Positions 43,123 to 51,709 of a stretch of 64,000 nt of DNA are shown here, piece by piece. Source of the stretch: Halorussus litoreus (GTDB lineage Archaea > Halobacteriota > Halobacteria > Halobacteriales > Haladaptataceae); contig NZ_QLVG01000001.1 in assembly GCF_003382685.1 (NCBI RefSeq), forward strand, positions 62,001 through 126,000, in the 5' to 3' direction. The notes below the pieces were generated by a model, which worked only from the letters and a program-made list of their open reading frames with translations, ran no database searches and was not told the DNA's origin. Both the position numbers and the translations under genes were made by a program. Numbering within the stretch: position 1 is the first letter of the stretch; each line of letters begins with the position of its first letter.

Positions 43123-43830
43123 TCACACTCTCTCGTCCGAGTGAACTCGGCGGCTCCGTGATGCGATCGTCGTGACGCCAGGACTGTAGTAGTGAACCGG
43201 TTCGGTCCTCGGATGAGCGAATCCGTTGGCCTCGAACAGCGTGTTCTCGTCGATGACCGTGTCCGTCGCGTAGAGTGGCCAGGGCTCGTGGGTGATGCGT
43301 GCGTACCGCAACGCCCTCGAAGGAGTTTCCGTGTAGTAGCGGTAGCGCGCAGTGAGGAACTCGGCGAGCGACCCCTGTCCGACGTCCAGTTGGTCACCGG
43401 TTGGGGCGTAGCTGCCCGCGAAGGTGGCAGGACGAGCGCCAGGATGGAGTCTATCGCTCTCGAACTGCACGCGACCGCCATTCACGTCGAGCGAGATTCG
43501 TGCGTAGAAGTACGGGAGGTGGTGGAATATGCGTGCGCCGAGCACGCCGACTATTCCCTGGGCGTCGAGACTGAAGAAGTAGACGCCGTCGTGACCGTCG
43601 TGAGTCACGTACGTCCTGAGGTTGAGCTCGGGTAACGGGACGCCCCATCCCGTCGGAATCCACGACGGGCGGACGTCGACGTTCGTGAACGGGACGACGG
43701 AGAGCCACGCGTCGCCATCGTAGGTATCCACCGTCAGTGCGTCGGGAACGTGAGGTCGAACGACGGACGGGTCGACCGGCCAGTTGGCGAACAGGACGTG
43801 GCGCCACCCCATGTGGAGCGACGTCACCAT
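43123..43830 (-). CDS. DUF2071 (YqjF-like) family protein
   Basis: I chose ATG 43830 (MVTSLHMGWRHVLFANWPVD). The 235-residue product has the DUF2071 layout: WRHVLFANWPVDPSVVRPHVP at the start, WLSVVPFTNVDVRPSW, ELNLRTYVTHDGHDGVYFFSL, PYFYARISLDVNGG and a C-terminal RYRYYTETPSRALRYARI. The family is of unknown function with an acetoacetate-decarboxylase-like fold. It may be cotranscribed with the polymer-forming membrane gene 52 bases upstream. Confidence 0.88.
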   Translation of the reverse strand: MVTSLHMGWRHVLFANWPVDPSVVRPHVPDALTVDTYDGDAWLSVVPFTNVDVRPSWIPTGWGVPLPELNLRTYVTHDGHDGVYFFSLDAQGIVGVLGARIFHHLPYFYARISLDVNGGRVQFESDRLHPGARPATFAGSYAPTGDQLDVGQGSLAEFLTARYRYYTETPSRALRYARITHEPWPLYATDTVIDENTLFEANGFAHPRTEPVHYYSPGVTTIASRSRRVHSDERV

Positions 43831-43882
43831 CGCTCGACCACTCCTGTACGCGTTGGGAGACCGGTCCAGCGGAGTCCCGCCA

Positions 43883-44758
43883 TCACGACCCACCCCCTGG
43901 GATTGTCACGGGCTCGAACCGCTGGAGCCCGAAGTACGTGTTCAGGACCGCGCCGAATCCGACGACGGCGAGCACGACCTGAACGATGCCGCCGACGTAC
44001 GGGACGACGCCGAGTACCTCCAGTGCGAGCAGGAACACCCCGATGCCTGCGACCGTCGCGACTGACGACCGTTCGAGCGGGAGGTGTGTGCCGACGAGAT
44101 AGCCGAAGACCACCTGTCCGTAGAGGACGACCAGGAGTTCGGCGACGAGGCCGGCGATAGCGAGCGGGATCAAAACGAGTGTGAACATCATGTACACGAA
44201 GAGAACGAGCAGGGTCACCGCCCCGAGTGACCCGACGACGCCGCTGACGAGTGCGTGGTCCGCGACCGCGGCCCCGACGTTCTCGAGCAGGACCGGATGC
44301 CGACTGACGAGCCACCACCCGATACCCCCGAGCACGAGGAACTGCAGGAGAAACGCGCCGATCCGTTGTGCTGGGGAGTTCGACGGTGTCGGTGCTTCGA
44401 GCGCGGAGACGCGACCGACAGTCGCACCGGGAGCGATCGACGAGTCCCCGGCGATAGTCTGTACCGTTCCGCGGACTGTCGCCCCGTCGGCGATGGAGAG
44501 GTTCCCCGCGAGTAGCGTCACGTCACCATCGACCGCCCCGTCGATTCGCGCGGTGCCGCCGATGACGTAGATGTCACCGCTGACGGCCGTGTCGACGGGA
44601 ACGGTCGTCGTTCCGCCAGCGACGACGTGGACGTCGTCGAGCGTTTCGACGCTGGTCTCGCCTTGGAACGTCACCGACAGCTGTTGGACGTCGCCGCCGC
44701 CGACGGAGATCATGAGGAGGACGACTATCAACAGCGGAATCGCTTCGGTCGGGCTCAC
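43883..44758 (-). CDS. Membrane protein with bactofilin/polymer-forming-type beta segment
   Basis: The 291-residue protein has an N-terminal helix (IPLLIVVLLMIS) and a short right-handed repeat (GDIYVIGGTARIDGAVDGDVTLLAGNL, about 60-110), as in polymer-forming cytoskeletal proteins. Four to five transmembrane helices follow (about 130-280). It probably displays the beta segment outside. Its GTG start overlaps the stop of the MFS gene (GTGA), so the two are coupled. Function is unknown; an envelope role is inferred. Confidence 0.8.
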   Translation of the reverse strand: MSPTEAIPLLIVVLLMISVGGGDVQQLSVTFQGETSVETLDDVHVVAGGTTTVPVDTAVSGDIYVIGGTARIDGAVDGDVTLLAGNLSIADGATVRGTVQTIAGDSSIAPGATVGRVSALEAPTPSNSPAQRIGAFLLQFLVLGGIGWWLVSRHPVLLENVGAAVADHALVSGVVGSLGAVTLLVLFVYMMFTLVLIPLAIAGLVAELLVVLYGQVVFGYLVGTHLPLERSSVATVAGIGVFLLALEVLGVVPYVGGIVQVVLAVVGFGAVLNTYFGLQRFEPVTIPGGGS

Positions 44759-46062
44759 ACCGTGGACCCCCCGTCGTAGCGGGCGAGTTCGACCATCCGG
44801 CGGACGTACAGTCCGACTGCAAGGCCAAATAACAGTAGCAAGGAGAGAGCCTGAACGACGTTGAGATGTGACAACAGCGTCAGCTCGGCCGCCTGGAAGT
44901 ACAGTGCCAGTGCAGTGCTCGTGAACGTGGCCAGCCAGCCGGCGACACCGATACCGATAGCCGAATGCGTGCCGACCGTGTCCGCCGTCGAGAGGTCAGG
45001 CCAGAGGACGAAGTTCAGCGTCGTGTAGAAGCTCACTGCGACCGCGTACGCGGCCGGATTGAGCGGGGACGTCGGGCCCTGCGCGAGCGACGGGAACACT
45101 GCCGCGAGCCGCAGATCGGAGGTGTAGAGGACGTGGGACAGCGCGAAGAGCGCGAACGTCCACAGGAAGACGCGGGACAGCGAGTAGTTCGTGTAGATGA
45201 CGCCGGCCATCACCGCCCCGACGACGTGCGCGATCGCGATGAACACTCTCGTCGAGAGTGCGGGTGATTGCCACGAACTGAGTAGCAAAGACGGGGTGTC
45301 GATGATGCGCAGGAAGCCGAGGCTGTCGATGAAGAACACGCCGAACATGAGGATCACAGGGACGACGAAGGCAGCACTCCGGGCGCGGACTGGCTCGTCG
45401 TGGCAGAACCGACCCGTCCCAAACGCGCGGTGCTGGCTCTCGAGGCTGGAGAGTACGGCGTCGATGCGGTCGATCCGGGCGAACGACAGGACGGCCAGGA
45501 CGAGCACTCCGGGAGCCATCGCGGCGACCATCACGCGACTGAAGACGTCGATCGACCACGACAGCGGAATCGCGTTCGCCATGAAGTACGTGATAGCCGT
45601 GATGGCGGCGGCGACGTATCCGCGGTCTGGGACGGGAACGAGGTCGATCGCCAGTGAGAACGAGACGGGGAAGCCGACACCGAGGCCGATAGATGCGACG
45701 CCGATCCACGCGCCGAACGCGGGGACGGACCGGATTTCCGGCGCGACCAACGTGAGGACGAACTGGACGCAGACGACGCCGAACAGCAACTGGAGTTTCG
45801 TTCGAAGGGTACTGCTCCATCCGCGGCGGTCCATCGTCACGCCGGTCGCAACCGCGACGACGAGGGTGCAGAGCGCGAGAGCGGCCATCCAGACGGAGAC
45901 GGCGGTCTCCGACATGCCGACGAGGCGGGTGCCGAGGTCGATGAGCCCGAGCTGGACGAAGGTGATGTTGTAGTAGTAACCGGCGACCATCAGTGCGACG
46001 AACAGCACGTACCCGAATGCCGTCGTCCACCGGTGTTCCCGTACGTGCGTGAAGAACTGCAT
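44755..46062 (-). CDS. Major facilitator superfamily transporter
   Basis: The 435-residue protein has about 12 hydrophobic helices with the MFS A-like motif GVTMDRRGW (about 76-84) after helix 2 and a central loop near 210-235. No substrate-specific motif is visible. It heads a small operon with the polymer-forming membrane protein. There is no nearby gene that defines a substrate. Confidence 0.85.
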   Translation of the reverse strand: MQFFTHVREHRWTTAFGYVLFVALMVAGYYYNITFVQLGLIDLGTRLVGMSETAVSVWMAALALCTLVVAVATGVTMDRRGWSSTLRTKLQLLFGVVCVQFVLTLVAPEIRSVPAFGAWIGVASIGLGVGFPVSFSLAIDLVPVPDRGYVAAAITAITYFMANAIPLSWSIDVFSRVMVAAMAPGVLVLAVLSFARIDRIDAVLSSLESQHRAFGTGRFCHDEPVRARSAAFVVPVILMFGVFFIDSLGFLRIIDTPSLLLSSWQSPALSTRVFIAIAHVVGAVMAGVIYTNYSLSRVFLWTFALFALSHVLYTSDLRLAAVFPSLAQGPTSPLNPAAYAVAVSFYTTLNFVLWPDLSTADTVGTHSAIGIGVAGWLATFTSTALALYFQAAELTLLSHLNVVQALSLLLLFGLAVGLYVRRMVELARYDGGSTV

Positions 46063-46901
46063 GGCAGCTGTAGTAACGTATCATGTGCGGCGATACCTAA
46101 AAAGACCATGTCGAGGGCGAGAGCGTCACCACTGTGTTCACCGTCTCGACTCGGAGTCCACTCGCTCGCAGTTCTGGACCGAGAACCGGGAGGGACAGCC
46201 GTCGTGCCAGGATGTGTTCGATACGGTCTGGTAGCTGTGGCGAGTTCTGACGGAGGACTGGCCAGTACCGAGTGTAGCAATCCACGTCAGGCGAGGGGGA
46301 GGGGAGGAGGTGTTCGATGGAGCCAGCAACTAACCCGGCGTGGCTCGGAGTATCAGTACTTCGGTTGGGAAAATAACGTGGATGTAGGCAGTTAACCACG
46401 GAAGCGGCAGCAGATTGATGTCAGAGGCACCTCGCTTGGAGGGATTTCTGCCGCTATCTCCTATCATGCCTCGAAAGAAAATAGATGTTGGCCCTAATTA
46501 TTGAGGGCCGGTTGGTATTAACACACGCAAATTCTCGGTTCTGGATAAACAATCGTAGGTCAGCCGTGGTGGCTGCAGCCACGTCCGACCGAATACCACG
46601 TCCGGCAGTTCCTCGAGTCTCGGTAGCGCAGGCCGAGTGTGGATGGTGCGCTCGTGAGACTGTGCCTCTGATGGTCTCCGGGCAGACAACCTGCATAAAC
46701 CCTTCCCAACTTCATCAGTGTTGTGCGGTAGGCAAATATCATTGTAAACGCTTCATATCCTCTTCGCCGTATTCGCACTCAACCGGATAATTACTCTAAA
46801 TCGTGGGTTCGCTTCATGTCGATGTTTAGAACGAACATTATCACTTAGGAGGTACTTTTTAGATACCACCCTGTCTACAGCCGTCAACGTCAGCGATACA
46901 G
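46063..46901. other. Long region without a convincing gene
   Basis: Frames exist on both strands (for example 46097-46399 and 46454-46696, minus) but none resembles a known family or has clear haloarchaeal composition. A hairpin GGCCCT-AATTATTG-AGGGCC lies at 46490-46509. A TTTATG box near 46695 reads on the minus strand. Decayed genes or an unrecognised RNA are possible. Confidence 0.4.
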
Positions 46902-47066
46902 CCGGGGGCTCGTCAGAAACAGCACGACGAGGATGTAACGAACACGATCATCGAGACGATAGCTGACGCGGAGGGAGTGCGGCCGGAGGAAATCGACGCC
47001 TGTCTCTACGACGTCATCGAACCGGAGTTCGATCATCGTACTCGCAGTCGGCAGCCGCGTCCATAA
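46902..47066 (+). pseudogene. HalOD1-like fragment without a start
   Basis: This frame reads RQKQHDEDVTNTIIETIADA, then EGVRPEEID and LYDVIEPEFD, before drifting into an unrelated end and TAA. It resembles the HalOD1 output domain, which is typically VxxAVAxAExVDPxELxPLYDVIDPDAL. No ATG or GTG start lies in frame, and the usual C-terminus is missing. I read it as a remnant of a small HalOD1 protein. Confidence 0.4.
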
Positions 47067-47171
47067 CGCTACGTGCGGTACTGGGCCCGAACGGACCTCC
47101 GATGGAATCCGGGTTCGGGAGTTTCCGGCCGACTCTCGCTCTCGCTCGGCGGTCCGGGCCGCGAGAGGCCC

Positions 47172-47720
47172 CTACTCGTCGGGCCAGTAGGTCTTCTCGC
47201 CGGCCTCGATGGCCACGTCGAGCCAGTTCTCCATCGGCGGGAGCGGGCACTCGTAGCGGTCCGAGTACGCACAGGTCGGATTGTACGCCTCGTTGAAGTC
47301 GAGGATCCAGTCGCCGTCCGACGTTCGGTGCGTCTCGGGTTCGAGGTCGAGGTATCGGCCGGCGCCGTAGGTCTCGTCGCCGCTCGTCGCGTCGCGGAAC
47401 GGCACCCAGAGACGGTCCTCGTCGGGGTCGGACTTGTAGGCCTGCAGGGTCGCTTCCGCACCGTTCACGGTGAACCGGAACTCGCCCCACCGGACGTACT
47501 CCTGCTCGCCGTCAGTGCTCGTCGCGACCGTGAGTCGCTCTTTGTCGTCGTGTTCGTCGAGCGGGAGTTCGAACCGGTACTGCTCGTCGAGCGGGAAGTA
47601 GCGCAGTCCGTCGAACGACGCCCGCTGGTCGTCCGGAATCGGCGACCGGGGGTTCTCTCCGAAGTATCGGTCCTTCTGCTCGCGTCGTTGCTCGACCGCT
47701 GCTCGCCAGTCGGTGGCCAT
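47172..47720 (-). CDS. DUF1684 family protein
   Basis: The 182-residue product shows the DUF1684 pattern: WRAAVEQRREQKDRYFGENP, PIPDDQRASFDGLRYFPLD, then VPFRDATSGDETYGAGRYLDLE, DFNEAYNPTCAYSDRYECP and PMENWLDVAIEAGEK. Function is unknown; the family is cytosolic and small. It is divergent from the CoA-disulfide-reductase-like gene, and its start is 38 bases from the regulatory element of that gene. Confidence 0.93.
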   Translation of the reverse strand: MATDWRAAVEQRREQKDRYFGENPRSPIPDDQRASFDGLRYFPLDEQYRFELPLDEHDDKERLTVATSTDGEQEYVRWGEFRFTVNGAEATLQAYKSDPDEDRLWVPFRDATSGDETYGAGRYLDLEPETHRTSDGDWILDFNEAYNPTCAYSDRYECPLPPMENWLDVAIEAGEKTYWPDE

Positions 47721-47758
47721 GAGTGGTGGTACGAGCCAGAGCAGTTCAAGTGTTTGGT

Positions 47759-47786
47759 ATTGTGAACGCTACGAAATACTTTTTGG
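47759..47786 (+). promoter_or_regulatory. Sulfur-island element plus TATA-like box
   Basis: ATTGTGAACG (47759-47768) precedes a CGAAATACTTTTTGG box (47772-47786), which is 23-37 bases before the ATG at 47809. The same ATTGT element recurs before six other sulfur transcription units in this window. Confidence 0.55.
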
Positions 47787-47808
47787 CGTCCGAGGGTTCT
47801 GTGTACGT

Positions 47809-49191
47809 ATGGGAGAGACGTTCGTCATCGTCGGTGGGGACGCGGCCGGAATGAGCGCTGCGAGCAAGGCCAAGCGCGAGCACCCGGAACTCGACGTCGT
47901 CGTCTTCGAGAAGGGCGACTGGGTGTCGTACGCGGCCTGCGGGATGCCCTACTACGTGAAGGGAGACGTCGAGGAACTCGACGACCTCGTGTCCCTGACG
48001 CCCGAGGAGTTCGTCCAGGAGCGCGACGTCGACCTCCGTACCCAGCACGAAGTCGTCGCCGTCGATACCGACGCGAAGACCGTCACGGCGTCGGCCGACG
48101 ACGAACGCGTCGAGCAGCCCTACGACCATCTCCTGATCGCGACCGGTGCGAGCGCCATCCGGCCGCCGTTCGACGGGATGGGTCTCGACGGCGTGTTCAC
48201 CATCCACGACATGGACGAGGCCGACGCCATCGACCGGTTCCTCGACCGCCACGACCCCGAGACCGCGGCAGTCGTGGGCGGCGGCTACGTCGGCGTCGAG
48301 ATGGCCGAGGCGCTGTCGGCCCGCGGGCTGTCGGTCTCGCTCTTCGAGATGCTGCCCCACGTGCTCCAGCCGTTCGGAGACGTCGTCGGAGCGGAAGTCG
48401 AAGCCCACCTTCGCGAACAGGGCGTCGACCTCAGGCTGGAGACCGCGGTCGAGGGATTCGTCGGAGGAGGGGAGAGCGAAGGATCGGCGGAAGGCGACCG
48501 CATCGAGGCGGTCGCTCTCGGCGACGAGCAGGTGCCCGCAGACGTCGCCATCGTCGGCGTCGGCGTCGAACCGAACGTCGAGCTGGCGGCCGACGCGGGC
48601 ATCGATCTCGGCCCGACCGGCGCCGTCGCCACCGACGAGTACGGCCGGACGAGCGCGCCGGACGTGTACGCGGCGGGTGACTGCGCGGAGGCGACCAACG
48701 TCGTCACCGGCGAACCCGACCACGTCCCGCTCGCGCTCACGGCCAACCGCGCGGGGCGGGCCATCGGCCAGACCGTCGCGGGCGAGCCGACCGAGGTCGG
48801 CCCCACCGCCGGGACGGCCATCGTCAAAGCGTTCGAACTCGGCGCGGCCCGCACCGGAATCGTCGACGAGTCGGCCGCCCGCGAGGCCGGGTTCGACCCC
48901 GTCTCGGTCACCATCACCGACGAGTCGCGGGCCGGCTACTACCCCGGCTCCGAGGAGCTGACCGTCCACCTCGTCGCGGACCGCCAGTCGGAGCGAGTGC
49001 TGGGCGCGAGCGTGGTGGGCCGGGAGGGTGCCAAGCGAATCGACACCGTGGCCACGGCGCTCGGCGCAGAACTCACCGTGGGGGAACTCCAGAACCTCGA
49101 TCTGGCGTACGCGCCGCCGTTCAGTCCCGTCTGGGACCCCGTCCTGACTGCGGCGAAGGTGCTGGGCGGACGGCTCGGCGACGCGGACTAA
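47809..49191 (+). CDS. CoA-disulfide reductase/NADH oxidase-like flavoenzyme
   Basis: ATG 47809 lies about 30 bases after a TATA-like box. The 460-residue protein has the FAD motif FVIVGGDAAGMSAASKA and the single redox cysteine of the CoADR/Npsr group in SYAACGMPYY (about 43). The NAD motif AVVGGGYVGVEMAEAL (about 157) and the FAD element DVYAAGDCAE (about 285) follow, and AYAPPFSPVWDP at the end is typical of the family dimer interface. The family reduces CoA disulfide, CoA persulfide or polysulfide. With the rhodanese and persulfide dioxygenase genes, a sulfane-sulfur reductase role is likely. A short acidic insert (GGGESEGSAEGD) lies near 222. Confidence 0.92.
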   Translation: MGETFVIVGGDAAGMSAASKAKREHPELDVVVFEKGDWVSYAACGMPYYVKGDVEELDDLVSLTPEEFVQERDVDLRTQHEVVAVDTDAKTVTASADDERVEQPYDHLLIATGASAIRPPFDGMGLDGVFTIHDMDEADAIDRFLDRHDPETAAVVGGGYVGVEMAEALSARGLSVSLFEMLPHVLQPFGDVVGAEVEAHLREQGVDLRLETAVEGFVGGGESEGSAEGDRIEAVALGDEQVPADVAIVGVGVEPNVELAADAGIDLGPTGAVATDEYGRTSAPDVYAAGDCAEATNVVTGEPDHVPLALTANRAGRAIGQTVAGEPTEVGPTAGTAIVKAFELGAARTGIVDESAAREAGFDPVSVTITDESRAGYYPGSEELTVHLVADRQSERVLGASVVGREGAKRIDTVATALGAELTVGELQNLDLAYAPPFSPVWDPVLTAAKVLGGRLGDAD

Positions 49192-49210
49192 TCTCCGGGA
49201 GCGCAACTTC

Positions 49211-49256
49211 CGAAACCGAGGGGTCAGTTCGCCGCGCAGTTGGTGTCAGAATCGAG
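49211..49256 (-). repeat. Duplicated 3' tail of the persulfide dioxygenase gene
   Basis: TCAGTTCGCCGCGCAGTTG occurs at about 49224-49242 and again at the real 3' end from 49260. On the minus strand the outer copy reads NCAAN and a stop, identical to the end of the gene. It looks like the leftover of a tandem copy lost by recombination. Confidence 0.6.
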
Positions 49257-49259
49257 GGA

Positions 49260-50375
49260 TCAGTTCGCCGCGCAGTTGTTGGGGCCGAGTTCGAGGTCCG
49301 CGACCTCCTCGGTCAGCGGTTCCCGCCCCCAGTTGATGGCCTTGATCTGATTGTAGTTCGCGGGTTCGTCCGAGAGGCCCTCGACGATGGCGTCGACGAA
49401 CGCCTCGCGGTCGTCGGTGCCGAACAGTTCGTTCGTCTCCTCCAGGTCCCCGAGCGAGGTCGCGAGCGGCCGGATCTCCTCGTCGGAGAAGTGACCCGGG
49501 AGGACGACGGTCTCGTCGGGGAGGTCGCGGAGGTCGGCGAGGCTGTCGAACAGTTCGTCGGCCGCCTCGCGCACGTCGGTCTCGTCACTGCCCTCGAGGT
49601 CGGGCCGCCCGACGCTGTCGATGAACAGCGTGTCGCCCGAGAGCAGGGCGTCGCCCCACTCCAGCGAGACGCTTCCGGGCGTGTGCCCCGGCGTGTGACG
49701 GACTTTCAGATCGCGGTCGCCGACCGCGATCTCATCGCCGTCTTCGAGCGGCTCGTAGTCGTCGAGCGCGCCCGCGTCGGTCGGGGTGAGGTAGTACGGA
49801 CCGTCCAGATCGGCCGCCAGGGAGCGACCGCCGCTGACGTGGTCGGCGTGGGCGTGCGTGTCGACCGCGCCGACGAGTTCGACGTCGCGCTCCGCGGCGA
49901 ACTGGCGGTACTCGTCGAGGTACAGGCTGGGGTCGACGACGACGCCCTCACCGCCGTCGTGGACGAGATACGAGACGCAGCCCGTTCCGGGCCGGACGAC
50001 CTGGACCACGCCATCGACCTCGTCGACCTCGTACGCGACGTGGACGCGACCCCAGCCGTTCATGCCGTCGTCCATCGACGTGGCGTCGTAGCCCCGCTCG
50101 CGGAGGAACTCGGCAGCCGCGACCGACGTGATACCGGCGACGCACACGACGACGATCTCTTTTTCGTCGGGAATCTCGTCGAGCGACGCTTCGAGGCCGG
50201 TGAAGTCGTCGTCGAGCAACTGGTCGTAGATTGGGACGTTGTGGCTCCCCGCCACGTGCCACTCCTCGTAGTCGTCCTCGTTGCGGACGTCGAGGACGAA
50301 CAGGTCCTCGTCGTCGCGCCGCGCGGCGACTTCGTCGGGACTGATCGCGGGTCGATCCTGTGCCGTATTGCTCAT
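49260..50375 (-). CDS. Rhodanese/metallo-beta-lactamase fusion (persulfide dioxygenase-like)
   Basis: From ATG 50375 (a CACAAC-GTTTT box lies about 30-38 bases upstream) the protein has 371 residues. An N-terminal rhodanese domain (about 10-100) has the active Cys in VVVCVAGITS. A metallo-beta-lactamase domain of ETHE1 type (about 130-340) has the metal motif THAHADHVSGG, HTPGHTPGS and LFIDSVGRPDL. The tail reads DLELGPNNCAAN. ETHE1-like enzymes oxidise glutathione or low-molecular-weight persulfide to sulfite, and rhodanese moves sulfane sulfur. An ATTGT-GG-ACAAT palindrome overlaps its start codon, suggesting repression. Confidence 0.92.
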   Translation of the reverse strand: MSNTAQDRPAISPDEVAARRDDEDLFVLDVRNEDDYEEWHVAGSHNVPIYDQLLDDDFTGLEASLDEIPDEKEIVVVCVAGITSVAAAEFLRERGYDATSMDDGMNGWGRVHVAYEVDEVDGVVQVVRPGTGCVSYLVHDGGEGVVVDPSLYLDEYRQFAAERDVELVGAVDTHAHADHVSGGRSLAADLDGPYYLTPTDAGALDDYEPLEDGDEIAVGDRDLKVRHTPGHTPGSVSLEWGDALLSGDTLFIDSVGRPDLEGSDETDVREAADELFDSLADLRDLPDETVVLPGHFSDEEIRPLATSLGDLEETNELFGTDDREAFVDAIVEGLSDEPANYNQIKAINWGREPLTEEVADLELGPNNCAAN

Positions 50376-50385
50376 TGTGGACAAT
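50374..50385 (-). promoter_or_regulatory. Palindrome ATTGT-GG-ACAAT over the start of the MBL/rhodanese gene
   Basis: A perfect 12-base inverted repeat covers the ATG and lies downstream of the TATA-like box at about 50401-50413. That position fits a repressor site. It shares the ATTGT half-site with the other sulfur promoters. Confidence 0.6.
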
Positions 50386-50534
50386 ATTATTCCGCCTGTC
50401 GGTAAAACTGTTGTGACCGGTTCACCGACGACGTGCAGACGACTACCTCGTCGACGGTGGCGGACCGACGACCGAATTTCGGGAGCCGTGCGACCGAAAA
50501 CCCTTCGTTCGATGTCGTATACGATTGGATATCC

Positions 50535-50839
50535 ATGGACGAAGAGGACACGATTACGCGCCGGCGGGCGCTCCTCGCGGGCGTCGTTCCGGGGTTGCTC
50601 GCCGCGGCTGTGCCAGTTGCGGTGCGGGCGTCCTCGGCGCGCTCGGCTTCGTCGGCGCGATGGTCGCGCTCCCATTCGACGGGAACCCCCTGCGACTGGG
50701 CGGCATCCTCCTCTCGCTCCGACCGCTCCTCGGCGTCGTGAGCGTCGTCGTCTTCGCCGGGCTGTTGTACTACCAGCGTCGAAACTGCGCGAACTGTTCA
50801 ACCGTCCCGATTCTCGTGGCGACCGGCGAAACGGGGTGA
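50535..50839 (+). pseudogene. Frameshifted small membrane protein with a CxxC
   Basis: ATG 50535 opens MDEEDTITRRRALLAGVVPG and a hydrophobic start, but near 50620-50635 the coding character moves to another frame. There it reads CASCGAGVLGALGFVG, GGILLSLRPLLGVVSVVV, then YYQRRNCANCSTVPIL, ending at TGA about 50839. One indel would rejoin the halves into a protein of about 100 residues with two helices and a second cysteine pair. It is either a pseudogene or a sequencing error. It lies between two sulfur operons on the opposite strand. Confidence 0.55.
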
Positions 50840-50855
50840 AAACGTCGAGTCGTCT

Positions 50856-51461
50856 CTACACGAGCAGTTGGATGTCGGCCTCGGCCATGTCCTGGACCGC
50901 GGTGGCCGCGCCGACGCCGGTCGTGACGCCGTCGAAGAAGTCGTCCTCGTCGTAGTCCATCAGCTCGATGGTCATCTGGCACGCCTGGAACTCCACGCCC
51001 ATCTCGAGGGAGGTCTCGATGAGCTCCTCGATGGTGGCGGTGTCGTTGTCGGCGATCTTCTTCTCCATCATTGAGGTCGTCACGCGGTCCATCCCGGGGA
51101 GCGCTCCCACGGCGTTCGGCACCGGCATGTTGGGGTTGCCGACCGAGCTGAGCTTGAGGTCCGTCGAGCGCTCCTCGTGGAGGATGTCCAGCCCCCAGAA
51201 CGTGTGGAACACCGTCACCTCGTAGCCGAACGCGGCGGCGGTGCTCGCGAGGATGAGCGGCGGGTACGCCATGTCGAGGGTCCCCTTCGTCGCGATGATC
51301 GACATCTTCTTGCCGTCGTCGCCCTCGTCCGTCGTGGCCGCCGCCACCTGTGCTTCCAGCTCCTCGACGCGGGCAGCGAGTTCCGCGCGCGAGGGCGCAT
51401 CGCCGTCGGCCGCGTCGGAGGGCGCGTCGTCGACCGACGCGTCCGGTGTGTCCGTACTCAT
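50856..51461 (-). CDS. DsrE/DsrF/DrsH-like sulfur-relay protein
   Basis: I use ATG 51461; a GTG at 51467 overlapping the TusA stop is equally possible. The protein of about 201 residues has an acidic, partly coiled N-terminus (LAARVEELEAQVAAATTDE, about 30-50). The DsrE2-like domain follows: MSIIATKGTLDMAYPPLILA, VTVFHTFWGLDIL, and a conserved Cys in EFQACQMTIELMDY (about 163). DsrE-type proteins carry persulfide on that Cys and exchange it with TusA. It directly follows tusA in one operon. Confidence 0.92.
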   Translation of the reverse strand: MSTDTPDASVDDAPSDAADGDAPSRAELAARVEELEAQVAAATTDEGDDGKKMSIIATKGTLDMAYPPLILASTAAAFGYEVTVFHTFWGLDILHEERSTDLKLSSVGNPNMPVPNAVGALPGMDRVTTSMMEKKIADNDTATIEELIETSLEMGVEFQACQMTIELMDYDEDDFFDGVTTGVGAATAVQDMAEADIQLLV

Positions 51462-51463
51462 CG

Positions 51464-51709
51464 TCACTCCGTCTTGCGGACGTAGTGCTTGTACACGTCG
51501 CCACCCTCGACCTGATCGAGAAGTTCGACGCCGCCCGTGCTGGCCGCCCAGCCGTCGATGTCGCTCATGCTCCCCGAGTCCGTCGCCAGCACTTCGAGCA
51601 CGTCACCGTCGCCGAGATCGTCGATGGCGTTCTTCGTCTTGACGACTGGCATCGGGCACGATTCTCCCTGCACGTCCAAGGTCTCCGTGATGTCGAATTC
51701 TGCACTCAT
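51464..51709 (-). CDS. tusA: TusA-family sulfur carrier protein
   Basis: I chose ATG 51709 (MSAEFDITETLDVQGE). The 81-residue protein is one TusA domain with the signature TLDVQGESCPMPVVKTKNAI (active Cys in the CPMP motif, about 18) followed by GDVLEVLATDSGS and a final KHYVRKTE. TusA hands persulfide sulfur between enzymes, and is fused or paired with YeeE-type thiosulfate importers in bacteria. It heads the tusA-dsrE operon. An ATTGTGCAAT element lies in its probable 5' leader. Confidence 0.95.
   Translation of the reverse strand: MSAEFDITETLDVQGESCPMPVVKTKNAIDDLGDGDVLEVLATDSGSMSDIDGWAASTGGVELLDQVEGGDVYKHYVRKTE

Noticed and set aside
43905-43935. GGTTCGA-like string considered as a tRNA T-arm
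   Set aside because: It lies within a membrane-protein gene (GLQRFEPV) and no acceptor stem or anticodon arm can be formed around it.
46560-46720. Possible structured RNA gene in the empty region
   Set aside because: No tRNA T-loop, no SRP or RNase P signature, and no stable extended pairing visible by eye; a covariance-model search would be needed to revive it.
47746-49206. 486-codon minus-strand frame opposite the flavoenzyme
   Set aside because: Shadow of the FAD/NAD reductase; no recognisable features.
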